Source of the DNA: Panorpa germanica | Taxonomy: Eukaryota > Arthropoda > Insecta > Mecoptera > Panorpidae | Direction: 5' to 3' | Length of the DNA stretch: 64,000 nt | Assembly (NCBI GenBank): GCA_963678705.1 | Contig: OY783208.1 | Span: 22,222,207 to 22,286,206, forward strand | Shown: piece by piece, positions 22,231 to 33,994 of the stretch | Position numbering within the stretch: the stretch's first letter is position 1 | Layout: every line of letters starts with the position of its first letter | Program-made: the position numbers and the translations under genes | Notes under the pieces: generated by a model | What the model saw: only the letters and a program-made list of their open reading frames with translations | The model's database searches: none | Told to the model about the DNA's origin: nothing

Positions 22231-25200
22231 ATTTACAAATTTTGAAAAAAAGTTAGTCATTTAACGAATAAATTGAACAAAAAATTTATTTTGGGGAAAA
22301 AAATATATTTTTTTAGTTAGTTTATATGAAAAATTATTTGTTGTTATTTGTAAAATTAATATGGAACGAGTTAAATATTCCAATTTAAAAATGAAATTAA
22401 AATTTGACATTAAATTCAATTCACACGCAAAAGGCAGTTGTCGCTTGTGACAGGGGTAAAGTTTAGTATATTGATAAAATGGGTTACTAGAACTTCTTAT
22501 ATGTTAGGAAATATTAACAATTAAAAAAGTCATTGTGTTTCTTTAATTATTAAAGGGATTCAACGTTGTACACATTCCAAGAGGTGAATCATTTCTGCAA
22601 TGTTGCTATCTCTTTTACACAACACAGCATAAAAGAGATAGCATATTTATGACAGTACCTGATTTCTATACCTCACAAACCTTTTCTGCAGAGAAAGTAA
22701 ACTTTAAAATGTTTACACCTCATTTCCTTCCCCTTCCATCACCCCTAAAGCGGCTCAATTCCTGTCAGACATTTTTAATCTAAGTAATAGGACCTGATTT
22801 GAAGACAACTCATTTACAGTGGACCCAGCAAGTGAACAGAACGCATCTACCTGACTTAAGGTATGTCAAACTTTGTATACATAACCTCAAATATTGAATT
22901 TCATTTGTATTGTCATAGTGCCACGTGTTTTGAAATTATCTTCGTTATTTTAAAGCTCTTATACGCCTAAGCATTTTACTTAATTAGCTATTCAACTTAT
23001 TAAAAATGTTTTAGATATAAAAAAATACCTTAATTGCATTTTATATTTAATTAATAAATATAAAAATACGTCCTATATTATAATGTTCCAAGTGAATGTT
23101 TATATGTTTGTTTGTTTATATGTTTACGCGATTCGTTTGTTAGCTCGAAAATTCCAACACTTTTGGTGGCCTCAGATTTTGGAAAAACTAAAAGAAAGTT
23201 TTTTAATTTTTGCTGTATTACTTTTAATTCGTAAAAGATAGAAATTTGAAAATTTGCTTGTGTATTACGCGCTATTTATTGCATCACTCTTAAAAATTTT
23301 CGGATTATTTTTAAGACAAAGTTTCTAAAGCAAATTTGAGAAACCGGTATTAAAAAAAATTAATATACCGTGCCTTAATTTCGTTTACCATACCAGTGCA
23401 TTAAACCCATTTAAGACACATTTGTGCATTAATTTTGTTTGAAATTTAATAACCATATTTTTAAAATTTAAGACACGTGTATTAATTTTGTATGAAATTT
23501 AATAATCGAATTTTTAAAATTTAAGACACATGTGTAATTAATTAATTAATTAATTTTGTATGAAATTTAATAACCATTTTTTTAAAATAACATATTTATT
23601 TCATTTATTGAAAATTATTTTACATTAATAATACATACTGTATAAATAATGTACTGTGGAGTGTAATAATATACTGTGACTTATTTTAATAATAATACAA
23701 TAAATAATTTTCTTCATAATCAACAAATTAAATGCTTCATTAAATAGGTCGACTTCTTCTATAAACTCTTTCAGTCGGGGTTCAATTGTAGTTTTACTTC
23801 TTTTAACTTTATTTTTACTTCCCATTGTTGGATATATTTCAAGAAATATCCTAGAAAAACAGTAGCAAATATTACCATTAGTACTAAAATTAAGTTAATC
23901 TAAGTTAAGTTAATAGTTCAAACCTTTGAATCAATTCCAATGTTCTTTTCACTTCGGGAGGATAGCAATACCATCAATTAAAATTGGAAAAATAACTCCA
24001 ATGTTTGGAATTTCAGTGTTCATAATATGCGCTTTACGTTCTGCATTAGATGGCATGGTCTGCACATATAATAATTCTAATGGTGGTTATTTCCATTATC
24101 TTCTCGTATAGAATCTATTTGCTCCCAACATTAAACGGCCTTTAAATATTTCTTTATAGGATCAAGCGACTGCATTTATTGACAACATATGAGAGACATA
24201 CATTAGTTCAATTGTTTTTACATAAAGCATACTATTATATAGTTATATAGATTTAGTATCTGTATGAAGTTCTATGAACTAAAATTACAACGGCGACTCA
24301 ACGTAAGAAGGGAATGAAGGGGGAAGATGGTACACCTAAAAAAACCGTGTATAGCGCCCCCTCCCCGTCCTCCCACTTCCAAGGCGGCATCGAATAATTA
24401 TCCATAATACAATTACTTTATTACTTATACATGATTGAAATTATTTATGAATTTTAGTAATGTTTGCTTTATATATGACTTGGGTTAATCTGTCTTCATT
24501 TTATGTATCACATGTGTTATTGTTCGATACAGGAGAGCTAGGAGGTCAGGAATTCGAGACCTGATGTATCTCGGTTGATGCACAAAATTAGACTCCCGTT
24601 AAAATCTAAATTGGCAACATATATCGTTTTGAATTATTCCGAGCAAGCAAATAAAAGACGCTATATAGCCATGTCATGTGTCCCGTTGTCCTCATCAAAC
24701 CCATTGATTCTCGGAATGTTGTGAGAATGTAATTATGCATCTCACTCCAGATTTAGTAATAATTAGTTCCATCTGATCGACGCATGTATGTTTTTGGATT
24801 AGGTCGATCTCATTATGCAAGTTGTTAGGGATGTCTGATTGTAAATTTAAATAATTAAGCTTCCTTATTTTAATATATCTAATACTGTGAAATTTTAGGA
24901 ATCACATTGAAACAAGTAATTGGAATAAATCCGCGTAATGAAAAGCTGCCGATTACACATCTGTTCATAATTATAATTATGAATATTATCGAATATATAT
25001 ATTTGAGTATAATAATAATAGTTCATAATTATATTCAAATATTTCAATATATAAATTCAAGTTTGAATTAAATCATTATTGACTTCAAATCATACATGTA
25101 AAACAGACGTCGCTATGCGACGGGGTAAACGCTATTTACTTTTAATAATTTCAGAATAAAATTAAAAATAATACGTCTTAATTTTATTTAATACACCCAG

Positions 25201-25996
25201 GTAGTAATTTTAACATTAAATCTGTATTAAATTTAATATATATTTTTTATTTGGTCTAGACCTTGAAAGTTTAGGGTATTTTGAGGAATGTCTGTTTATA
25301 ATAAAAATAATGAAAAACGGTATTTTAACTTTTTAGGGTTATTATCACACTTATTCTACAAACCAACAATGTATGTTAAAAATGACGGTGAAGTAGTCCA
25401 AAAATTGTACCTGGACGGTGTTGCCGAATTTGGCTCTTCTATTTATCTGAGAAATAAGAACCAAGAAAATTATTAATTAGTATGAGTACAGCTACAATTG
25501 GAACTAGAGATACCAAAAATAATTGTAAATTGACAAAATGGCGCGCTTTTCAAATTCTAATTCTAAAAACAGGGTTTTTTTTAATAGTTATTTAATGAAA
25601 AAAATACGAAATTTGTGAAATAAATCAATATTGTGAATAACATATTAAAATTTCAGACGATTCGGTTTTTCTCTTTTTCTACAACACCACGCCGAAAAAA
25701 GTAGTTTTAAGATATAGTCCAAATCACGATAGTTCAGCGGCGACTTATACTTAAAACAGGTTATAAGAGCGGTATAAATCTATAATACGATAATGAATTT
25801 TATCTTATTCGTTTCTATATACATTAGAGAAAATTAAGTGAGTCTGTGCTTTTTAGTTATATCGGCAGTTTATACCCCACAACTTGTTTTAAGTATGAGT
25901 CGCCGCCGAACTCTCGTAATTTGAACTATATATGCTAAAACGGCTGTAGAAACGAATCTATTGTAAAAACAAAAGTCCCCCTTAACATTTTGCAGA
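21873..25996. repeat. Right arm of the large inverted duplication
   Basis: The reverse complement of 1-2,872 in two blocks (21,873-23,286 and 25,254-25,996), with about 2 kb of other sequence between them. The arms differ by scattered substitutions and a roughly 35-bp indel near 25,379. The centre (23,287-25,253) contains tandem repeats, an R2 fragment at 25,090-25,135 and otherwise no gene. Confidence 0.9.
23400..23590. repeat. Three tandem units of about 60 bp
   Basis: The unit is built on TTAAGACAC, then ATTAATTTTGTATGAAATTT, then AATAACCAT. The third unit contains a (TTAA)n expansion. Confidence 0.8.
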
Positions 25997-26104
25997 CCAC
26001 CATTTTGAAAAATCTTTTTTTAACCTCATTAAACATAATAGTAGTAATCCATACCGCTAGATGTCTCTAGTTGTAATAATTCTGGTTTCTATATTACTAT
26101 TTAT

Positions 26105-26880
26105 TATATTAATTGTGTGCCTTTCGGCTTTACAATCTACATTATTATATTTCTTAATGCATTTCATATAAATTCAAACTTAAAAACTAAACTTAAACTA
26201 TTCTAGACTATTACTACTTCTTGATCCTCTCTCTTCATGTCCCCTACTCCTCCTTTATTCACACCCTTTCCTGCTTCTCCTTCCTTATTGCCTGTATTTT
26301 CATCTATCACCTCTTGCCTTCCTTGTCTCCTCTCGACAAACCCTCTATTATCTTTTTACTATCCTTCCTGCCTTCTCTCTTCGTTTTCACTTCTCCACTT
26401 ATGTCTATTACAGGCCTAGACGCTCTGTCTTTACTATTTTCTCTTGACTCTCTTCCTTTACTATTTTATTATTGTCTCCATCTCCGTCATCCACCTCTTG
26501 TCCTCATCTCCTTCCGCAAATCGTCTATTTTTCTGGACTGAAGTTTAACTGTTTCCTCGCTACTTCTTTCTTTCTCCTCCTTCCTTCACTGCCTCTCTTT
26601 AATAGCTGGCCAATATTCATCTCGCTCCCTACTTTTTCCTTACACTCAAACCTAACGTGCTCCAGTGTTTCGTCCTCCGTTCCGCACACTCTACACTTTC
26701 TTTCCTCACTACTTTCACAGTATCTGTTTCCTTTTTCCTCATTTCCCAATCTAAACCTTGCTGTCCTTCTTATGCTTTTTATATCTTTTTCTATTAGGTA
26801 CTGAGGTACATTACTTCCCCAAATCCTTTTATATCTTGTATTGTATCTGGTTTCTTCTGGTTTCTATATATTGACTTTAA
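26105..26880 (-). mobile_element. Non-LTR retrotransposon 3' end with ORF2 C-terminus
   Basis: On the minus strand, ARFRLGNEEKGNRYCESSEE is followed by the cysteine motif CRVCGTEDETLEHVRFEC (in 26,525-26,749), the typical end of an insect LINE ORF2. A roughly 400-bp 3' UTR ends in GTAAAGCCGAAAGGC and a short AT-rich tail. It lies head-to-head with the F-box gene, whose start is 67 bp away. Confidence 0.75.
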
Positions 26881-26946
26881 AGTAATTTTTGTTTCTAGGT
26901 GAATCTCTTCTGTTGAAATAGTTTTCCAACTTATTAATTCGTCGCC

Positions 26947-29078
26947 ATGTTAATCACAGAACTAAACACTTACTGCATGGAGCACTTGGTGTCCTTCTTG
27001 GACAAGCCAGATGTCTTAGAGTGCAGCAAAGTCTTCCTGGATCAGGAAGCCACAGATGCCTACTGGCGAAAAACAACTGTGATACGATTTAGTGAATGTA
27101 TGACGGTAGATGACAGACTCCTGCAATATTTGCGGTTGTGTCCTTCCCTTAAAGAATTGGTCATAAGTTGTTCCATGAGTGTCCCCATGACACACTCGCT
27201 CCTAAACACGATTGGTCTTCATTCTCGCGCTCTGGAAACACTGGACATCTCCGGCATAAACCTGACATCTTACAAAACAAGTTTTCTAAGCTCCTGCCCA
27301 CAGTTGAAGTCTTTAAGTGTTCGTATTCCATTCTTTTACGTGAAAACACCTTCGCGTGGATTATTCCACCCAGAAACCCAGCTGGAACACCTATCCGTGG
27401 ATGGATATATAAAAAGATGGAGAGGACAAGCGAATAATGAGACTAGGAGTCTGTTCTTTTTATCAGATGTTGCTGCAACGCAAAGATCTTTGAAATCTTT
27501 AACGATTGAAACCATCGATGAAGACATCGTTGGTGAGATCTTTGCCAACAACCCACACCTTGAGGTCGTGACCGTGACAGGGAACAACCTGAGAGACATG
27601 AGATGTCTACTCCAATTACCGAAGACCTTAAAACATTTGCGTGTACGTTATTGTGGTAGAATGGCCACAACCACATTAATAGAGTTTTTCCGAGGTTGGC
27701 ATCTCGATTCCTTCACCATGGACGCTGTCTTGATAGTTTTCTGCCCAAATATAATGGCTGAACTGCCACCCTTAAGACACCTAAAAATACAGTGCTGTTT
27801 CTATCCTTTCTGGCCTTCCTTGGGCTCCTTAAGGAATCTAAGGCACTTACGAAGTCTCAGTTTGACAGAATTTGAGTACACCCATAATGCCAGACTTACG
27901 CTGATATTCCGCAGCTGTGTCAACGTGGCCTCCCTGGATATTGAGGGAAAAGCGATGAGTTTTAGCGCAGATTTGTTTAAAACAATTGCGGAAATGCCAA
28001 AGCTAAAGGACATTAGAATCGGGCATGACAGGAGAGATACGGATTACACGGCATTGATGCGTTGGCTCTCAACTAGCAAGACTTTGGCGTCAGTAAATTT
28101 AAGATGGTTTCAAGGTTTGGAGACCAAAGATATCCTAATGCTGATCCAGGGTTCCAGCATTTTAGAGGTGAGTTTTAAAACTATCATTTTAATTATTTCC
28201 TATAGATTAACAGTGTGTCCAAAATGTGTGCGAGAGAGAAAGGTATATGTTCTTATTTGTGCTCTATGCGCATGCGTCGAAAGTGACAGCTGTCTAGATA
28301 TAATAAATATTAAATATATAAAGAAATTATATTTCTTTAGTTGGTACAAAGCTCGTCTGTCGGTAAAACAGTGACCGTTCAGTGAAAACATATTCAGTGA
28401 ACGCCATAGATGTCGCTGTATTTATATTTATACATATCTACATTATTCTACATCAATATAATGTCATATTTAACAACTGTCACGTATTATATCTAGACAG
28501 CTGTGACTTGACAACTGTCACTTTCGACGCATGCGCATAGAGAACAAATAAGAACAAATATACCTTTCTCTCTCTATAAGCCTACATATTACGTCATACA
28601 AATATGGCCGACCATTTCTAGAGCTAAAACTACAATTCCAGTTTTTAATTGCTATATCTCCGTCAATATTTAGATATTTAATAAAATAGACACGCCAATA
28701 CACATTTATTACCATCAATTGAAAAATCGACCACTAAGAAATGAGGATACAAGCCCCTTGCTCTAAATAACTGGTATTTTTTTTTGCAGAATTTGGAGCT
28801 AAGTGGAAACACACTAGAACCAGATTTAGTCCTGAAAATAATCGAAGTTCTGACGCAACAAAAAAACAGGACGAATATTTTAGACGTAACGTTCCATGAA
28901 GTTGAATTTCATAAAGAGGTTTGTACTAACAACTTTAATAACATTTTTAAAATACATAAACTAACATATTGCCCCTGGAGGTTATGTGACATCTTTAACA
29001 TTGTTTTAATTTCTAATTATTTTGCAGGACATTCCAAAAGGAAGCTGTCATCCTCTACTGCGAGTGCATTTTAAATAG
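26947..29078 (+). CDS. F-box/leucine-rich-repeat protein (466 aa, three exons)
   Basis: F-box/LRR proteins recruit substrates to SCF (Skp1-Cullin-F-box) ubiquitin ligases. Coding exons are 26947-28167, 28790-28918 and 29028-29078, all joined in phase 0 with donors GTGAGT and GTTTGT and acceptors TTTTTGCAG and ATTTTGCAG. The first exon is 407 codons and the protein is 466 aa. Residues 1-40 look like a degenerate F-box (LNTYCMEHLVSFLDKPDVLE). From about 65 on, a dozen LRR strands follow (LKELVIS, LETLDISGINL, LKHLRVRYCG, LRSLSLTEF), and exon 2 adds LELSGNTL. The ATG is in good context (GTCGCCATGT), after a possible 5'-UTR acceptor. AATAAA lies about 40 bp past the stop. Codon use is richer in G+C than in the flanks. 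The substrate is unknown. Confidence 0.8.
28228..28577. mobile_element. Palindromic MITE in intron 1 of the F-box gene
   Basis: Arms of about 70 bp are inverted copies: GAGAGAAAGGTATATGTTCT at 28,232 against the mirror near 28,545-28,575. Each contains ATGCGCATGCGTCGAAAGTG and a CAGCTG core. The centre is about 190 bp and not coding. Confidence 0.8.
28584..28757 (-). mobile_element. MITE-1 5' fragment in intron 1 of the F-box gene
   Basis: Inverted first 170 bp of the family, ending in GAGGATACAAGCCCC. It lies directly beside the palindromic MITE and about 30 bp upstream of the exon 2 acceptor. Confidence 0.8.
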
Positions 29079-29155
29079 ACTTCAATAGTTTTTAACTCTT
29101 ATATATAATTGACAAAATAAATTAATTAGAAATACATCTAGGGTTTTATTTTTAA

Positions 29156-29437
29156 TTTAATCACATTTTCGATAATGTTTTTTGGCGTCACAGTTAATAT
29201 ATAATTATTTCTATAATTACTACATGATAAAATAACATTTGAAGAATACTTTGTGAAATTTTCATAAATAAATATCAAGAAATGAGCCATTGACAGCGAA
29301 TCTCCGCTGACGTCACAAAAAAAAGTTTCATTGCGGTGTCCCTCATAACTCATCACTGGATTATTTGAAATCAAGAAACCAAATTAATTTCATTAGTTGA
29401 TAAGTTCCTGCAGGACACCCTGTCGAGTTTTTTAATT
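29156..29437 (-). repeat. Single arm of the fold-back element found at 36.6-37.7 kb
   Basis: Matches both arms of the fold-back at 36,612-37,690 (phrases CACTGGATTATTTGAAAT and GATAAGTTCCTGCAGGACAC). It starts less than 80 bp after the stop codon of the F-box gene and could overlap its 3' UTR. Confidence 0.8.
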
Positions 29438-30590
29438 GAGTTATGTCCGCTACACTTTAAATTGATAAACTGTTTAATTAAATTTCCTTAATCTTTGCTA
29501 TTTTGGCTTTTTTGCAATATTTTCTCAATTCATAGGCTTTTTCTTAGAAATCTAGTTATTCTTTTCAATTTCTTTGATGCAGTTATGTTCGCTATGCTCT
29601 AAAATAGAAAATAACATCATTAGATTTTAAATACCTACGTAATTCTGGCTTTTATGCAAGCTTTTTTATTTTCATGGATATGTTTAAAAAAAGATTAAAA
29701 TCCTATATTATAATGTTCCAAGTGAAAGTTTATATGTTTACGCGATTCGTATAATGGCGTAATATTTGTTCCGTCTTCAATTAATTGTTAGGTTTAGTCT
29801 GCAAATATTGTCAGAAAATAATGTCAAAATACATGACTTTCTAGTTTTGTGTAATTTATAAATATTGGACTTTGTAAGGTTCTAAAAAAACCAAGAAAAC
29901 GTAAATTAGGAAACAACAATTTCATTTTCAATACAAGTTTCTTTATTTTTCGTTTTGTAAAAATGATTTTAGCAAAGGTTAGTTGGTGCGTTCTGGTAAG
30001 ACTTTAAGAGAATGAGTAAGGTGGGGGGGGGGGGGGGGTAGTAGGTGTAAACCTAGGAGGGAATTGTACATATTGTGCAACATTGTTTTATATTTTAATT
30101 TTACAATATTCTATTTCTATTAATTATTTTATTTTATGATAAACTAAATATATATTTTGTAAGCCAAATATTAAAAGTTTATTTTACATTTATTTATTGG
30201 AAATATGATATTGGGAGATGATATTGGAATACTATAATAAATCATTAAAGATCGTCACCATTTGCTGAGTAAAAAGAGTTATCTACCTTTTAGGAGCAAT
30301 TGATTAAAACTTTGATTTTAGATTTAATTATCATTCCCAGTCACTGCTTGTTAATAACAAAATTGCACATTCAATCGAACTGTCAACAGTGAGTGGAAAT
30401 ACTTCAATATACTTTTAAGCACTGCCATCTATGAAGCATATAATGAAATAGCAATACGGTTGTGTTCTCAGATAGATTAAAGTAACACATTTTCCTTTAT
30501 AGATAATGGCACTTATTATTAAAAATAGCGGTATAAAAACACTTATGGTACATACTATCAGATACATTTATCAAAAAGATATACACATCA
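29438..30590. other. Gene-free stretch
   Basis: AT-rich. It contains a short R2 end near 29,700-29,750 and a G homopolymer (about 16 G, 30,023-30,038). No coding exon was recognised. Confidence 0.4.
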
Positions 30591-31121
30591 AAATATCACT
30601 TGAATATTCTTGTAAAAAATTGTCGGTAATACAGTTACCATGGTTTTGTTAGTTGTGTATATAAATTACATACATTTCAGGCGCTCAAATGAAATAATAT
30701 AGTAGGGTTATGAACCATGCTACTGTTTTGTATTTAAAATCGTCATTTATTACTTATTAATAATTTACTTACTCAAAAAAGCACGAAAGAGATATTTTAC
30801 ACAGTTATATCTCTATCAACTTTTGGATATTTATAAAATGTAAATGCCCAAGCCAATATTTCAATAAATGTATGACTTGCCTCTACAACTTTTTCAATAT
30901 AAACTTTTGTTTGTGAACATTAATAATGTAGAAGTCTGTTTTACCGACTGGGACAGATACGCAGTTCTGTTTCAATTAGAAGATATATTTGCTAACGCAG
31001 GGTCTAAACTTTTGACCAAACATCATTTAAATAAAATAAAAGTGAGGTTATGACAGTGACCTGTTTCCTATAACATAAATACTTGATAAAAATTGTCAAT
31101 GATGGGAAATAAACGTTCTGA
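30591..31121 (+). repeat. 530-bp repeat, copy 2
   Basis: Nearly identical to 20,929-21,456, including the same 61-residue frame (30,868-31,053). The flanks are unrelated, so the element ends lie close to these coordinates. Confidence 0.85.
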
Positions 31122-33119
31122 GCATTGCAGGTTGTGTTTTAATGTCATGAGAGAGTGAGAGAGATAGCAATTGTATAAATATATTTGTTGAAAAGAGAAA
31201 GAACTATAAGTACGAACAAACTAACCCAGCCCCTGAAACATATGTGACACATTGAACACTTTAAACTAGAAACACCTGTAACTTTATTAAAAAGGTTTAT
31301 CTAGTGTTCCCATTTTGTGAAGTTGACGTTCTTTACATAAATTCAATTCTCTGTAAAAATTATCGGAAATGACACGACACACCCCCTCCACTCCATGAAC
31401 AAATATATCTTCCGTTATTTACAAAAATTAATTTCAACTTACAAAATATATCTTAACAGCACAAATGGAAGATAAACCTCTTCTTACGTATTCTTAGAGA
31501 ATAAGGTTTATGATATTTTTTCTATTATTATAATAATTGCATATAAAGGAAAAAAATAAAGCAATTTTTTTTATATAATTATTAAATTTAATAATACCGT
31601 GTTATTTAAGTTGACTGACTCTTAGGGGCAAAAGTTTAACTATTCCACAATTTTTCTGTGTGAAAGTATGATGACTGGCTTTTAAACATGTTTTACAGAA
31701 TGTTATTAAAAACTAACATTCACTATTGTCAGATCCCTCGCGTGGTTACTAACTTCCGCCAGACGTTTTAAAACTCTTAGATTGTGAATTTAAGTTAGGT
31801 ACCTATGACGCAGCCTATGATCTTCAGCAGCATTTGACGCCTTTTCTTTAAAGCGCTAGAAAACTTATATCAATGAAAATAGAAAAAGTAAAATGGCATC
31901 AAACATTTTAAAGAAATGTAATTTTTGTTTTCGAAAAAAATGTCTATGAATTTAAAAAAAATCATATTTTTGCTAAAAGGAAAATATTTATCAATTCACT
32001 GAAATAATGCAGAAATATTTAATTATCAACGCCTGGTCAGCATGCAACTACAGATACACAAATTAATGTATATGAGGATGCATACTCCTCAGGCGTTGTA
32101 ATTTATAAACTGCGATATATGAAAGAAAGCTTAACTTGATCTGTTCGTTATACTGCTTGGTAGAAGGCGTATTTTATTGCAAACTATTACTTTTAGAAAA
32201 TTAATTTGTGAATTAGTTAATATAGAATTTAAGTATCATTCCCACATTTAATTTAAATTGTTTAGCATATGGCAATACGCATAGTCATTCGCAGTACCAT
32301 TTTCAAATTAATTTATTTTTAAGTTTTCTTAGAACCTTACAAGGTTCAATGTTTTAAATTAAAAATATTAAATTAAGAAAAACTATATTATATTATATTA
32401 TAATTTCCAAAATGTGACAATCTGTTAAAACGCAGTAAGATTTACTTTTAAAAGAAGTTCAATGTCATTTTGTCAAAAATAAAGAAGTAAAAAGAATTTC
32501 TATTACTAATTGTTATTAAAAATAGCAATTTTAATTATTCCACATTCAATCGAACTGTCAAAATTTATATTACTGACGATGTAAACAAACCAACTACATT
32601 AACTAAACTTAAATTAAAACACAAATGTGAAAAGGAATGCTTAAACGAGAACCTGAAACCTAGATTACAATATTAATTAAAAACAGTAAATTAAATATAA
32701 AAACAGCGAGTGGGACTAAGGCTTTAAGTAATATATAATTTACTTACCCGTTACCAAAGTACAAATATTTATTGTTACAAGCGTTAAGACTCCTTATTTT
32801 ATTCTTCCAACCTTTTATCATCTCAAAAAAAATTGTCTTTGTAAAAATCCAATAAGAAATTCGCAAATTTTGAAAAGAAGTTTACAATAACGTATAAAAC
32901 TATATTTTGTGCAATATTATAAATATATTTAAACTAAGTATTTCAATTTAAAAATGCTATTAAAATTTGAAATTAAATTACACATTATTTTGTTGATTCC
33001 AAATCATACGTCGCTTTTTGACGGTATAAACGGTAGTTATATTATATTTGTAAACATCGATATTATTTAACTTACTATTAATGATGATTTAAACGTATTG
33101 GTTTTGTTTATAAAGTGAT
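31122..33119. other. Gene-free stretch
   Basis: AT-rich sequence with a degraded R2 fragment at about 32,940-33,035. I see no gene in it. Confidence 0.4.
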
Positions 33120-33273
33120 CAATCCACTTCAATATCGAGAAGAGAAATAAATTCAGCGAATACTTTAATATAATTGAAGTTCCTGTCAACCCACAGGTCC
33201 TGCTTAACTGAATCCAGAAGGCAAGGACTACAAATGTCGTAAAAAGACCAAAATATAAACCTGTGTTCTAGCT
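33120..33273 (-). CDS. Possible terminal exon, unassigned
   Basis: After a strong acceptor (TTTTTTCTTCTCCAG) the minus strand reads LEHRFIFWSFYDICSPCLLD and on to IEVD, then stop, about 50 residues. It lies downstream of the DUF4806 gene on the same strand, so it could be an alternative last exon of that gene or part of another. There is no family match. Confidence 0.25.
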
Positions 33274-33994
33274 GGAGAAGAAAAAATAATATTTGAGATG
33301 TTAAAATCCATATATTTAACATAAATGATTTTCTTTCATAAAAAATATGCCTAAAAAACAGTCTTTAAGAAAAAAATCTAAACAAAGAGAAACTTATAGT
33401 ACACGATCTTATGAAAAGTGTAACGGTTTTCGAGATATCAATTCAAATGAAATTTTTATCACTATAAATTTCATCTTATATTTAAACTAAAACTTTTTGA
33501 ACTCAATGAACCTTTTAAAATATTTTATATAAAGAAAATATCAGTTTACACAAAAGATTTATGTAATATTTACGTTTCTTTAAGTAAAAATGTTAACGTT
33601 TAGTGAAAAGATATCATTGTTAGAATGTTTAAATGTTTCCCAATTCGTTTTCGAAATGCAGTTTAAATTTGTGAGTATACTTAATACATTTCATACTTAA
33701 ATTCACGCAATCGTTACTAGATTAAAGTAAAATATATTACTATATTAATAAATTACTTTATAACTACTGCTATTATTTAAAAAATGTACTTTCGCACATT
33801 ACTGTGACCCTCATATTCACTAAGGCTTTATGAAATTTATCAAAAAAGTTATAAATATTTCATTTTTGTTATATATATATAACAAATACTGATATCTCGA
33901 AAACTGTAGTTACTTTTAACCTTTCCCACAGAGTATGTCTGGTCAACAATTTGACTTGAAGTTCATTCTAGCTCTATCACTATCCATTGAAAGC

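Noticed and set aside
23625..23825. 66-residue minus-strand frame (MGSKNKVKRSKTTIEPRLKE)
   Set aside because: It has a reasonable start after a possible acceptor, but no family, no conserved continuation, and it lies in the variable centre of the right arm. Not enough support to call a gene.
24520..24600. tRNA-like patch with AATTCGAGACC
   Set aside because: The B-box match is poor and no cloverleaf can be drawn.
1..25996. The inverted arms as terminal repeats of one giant Polinton
   Set aside because: The interior holds a host UBXN1-like gene and unrelated elements, and only two Polinton genes, lying close to one arm.
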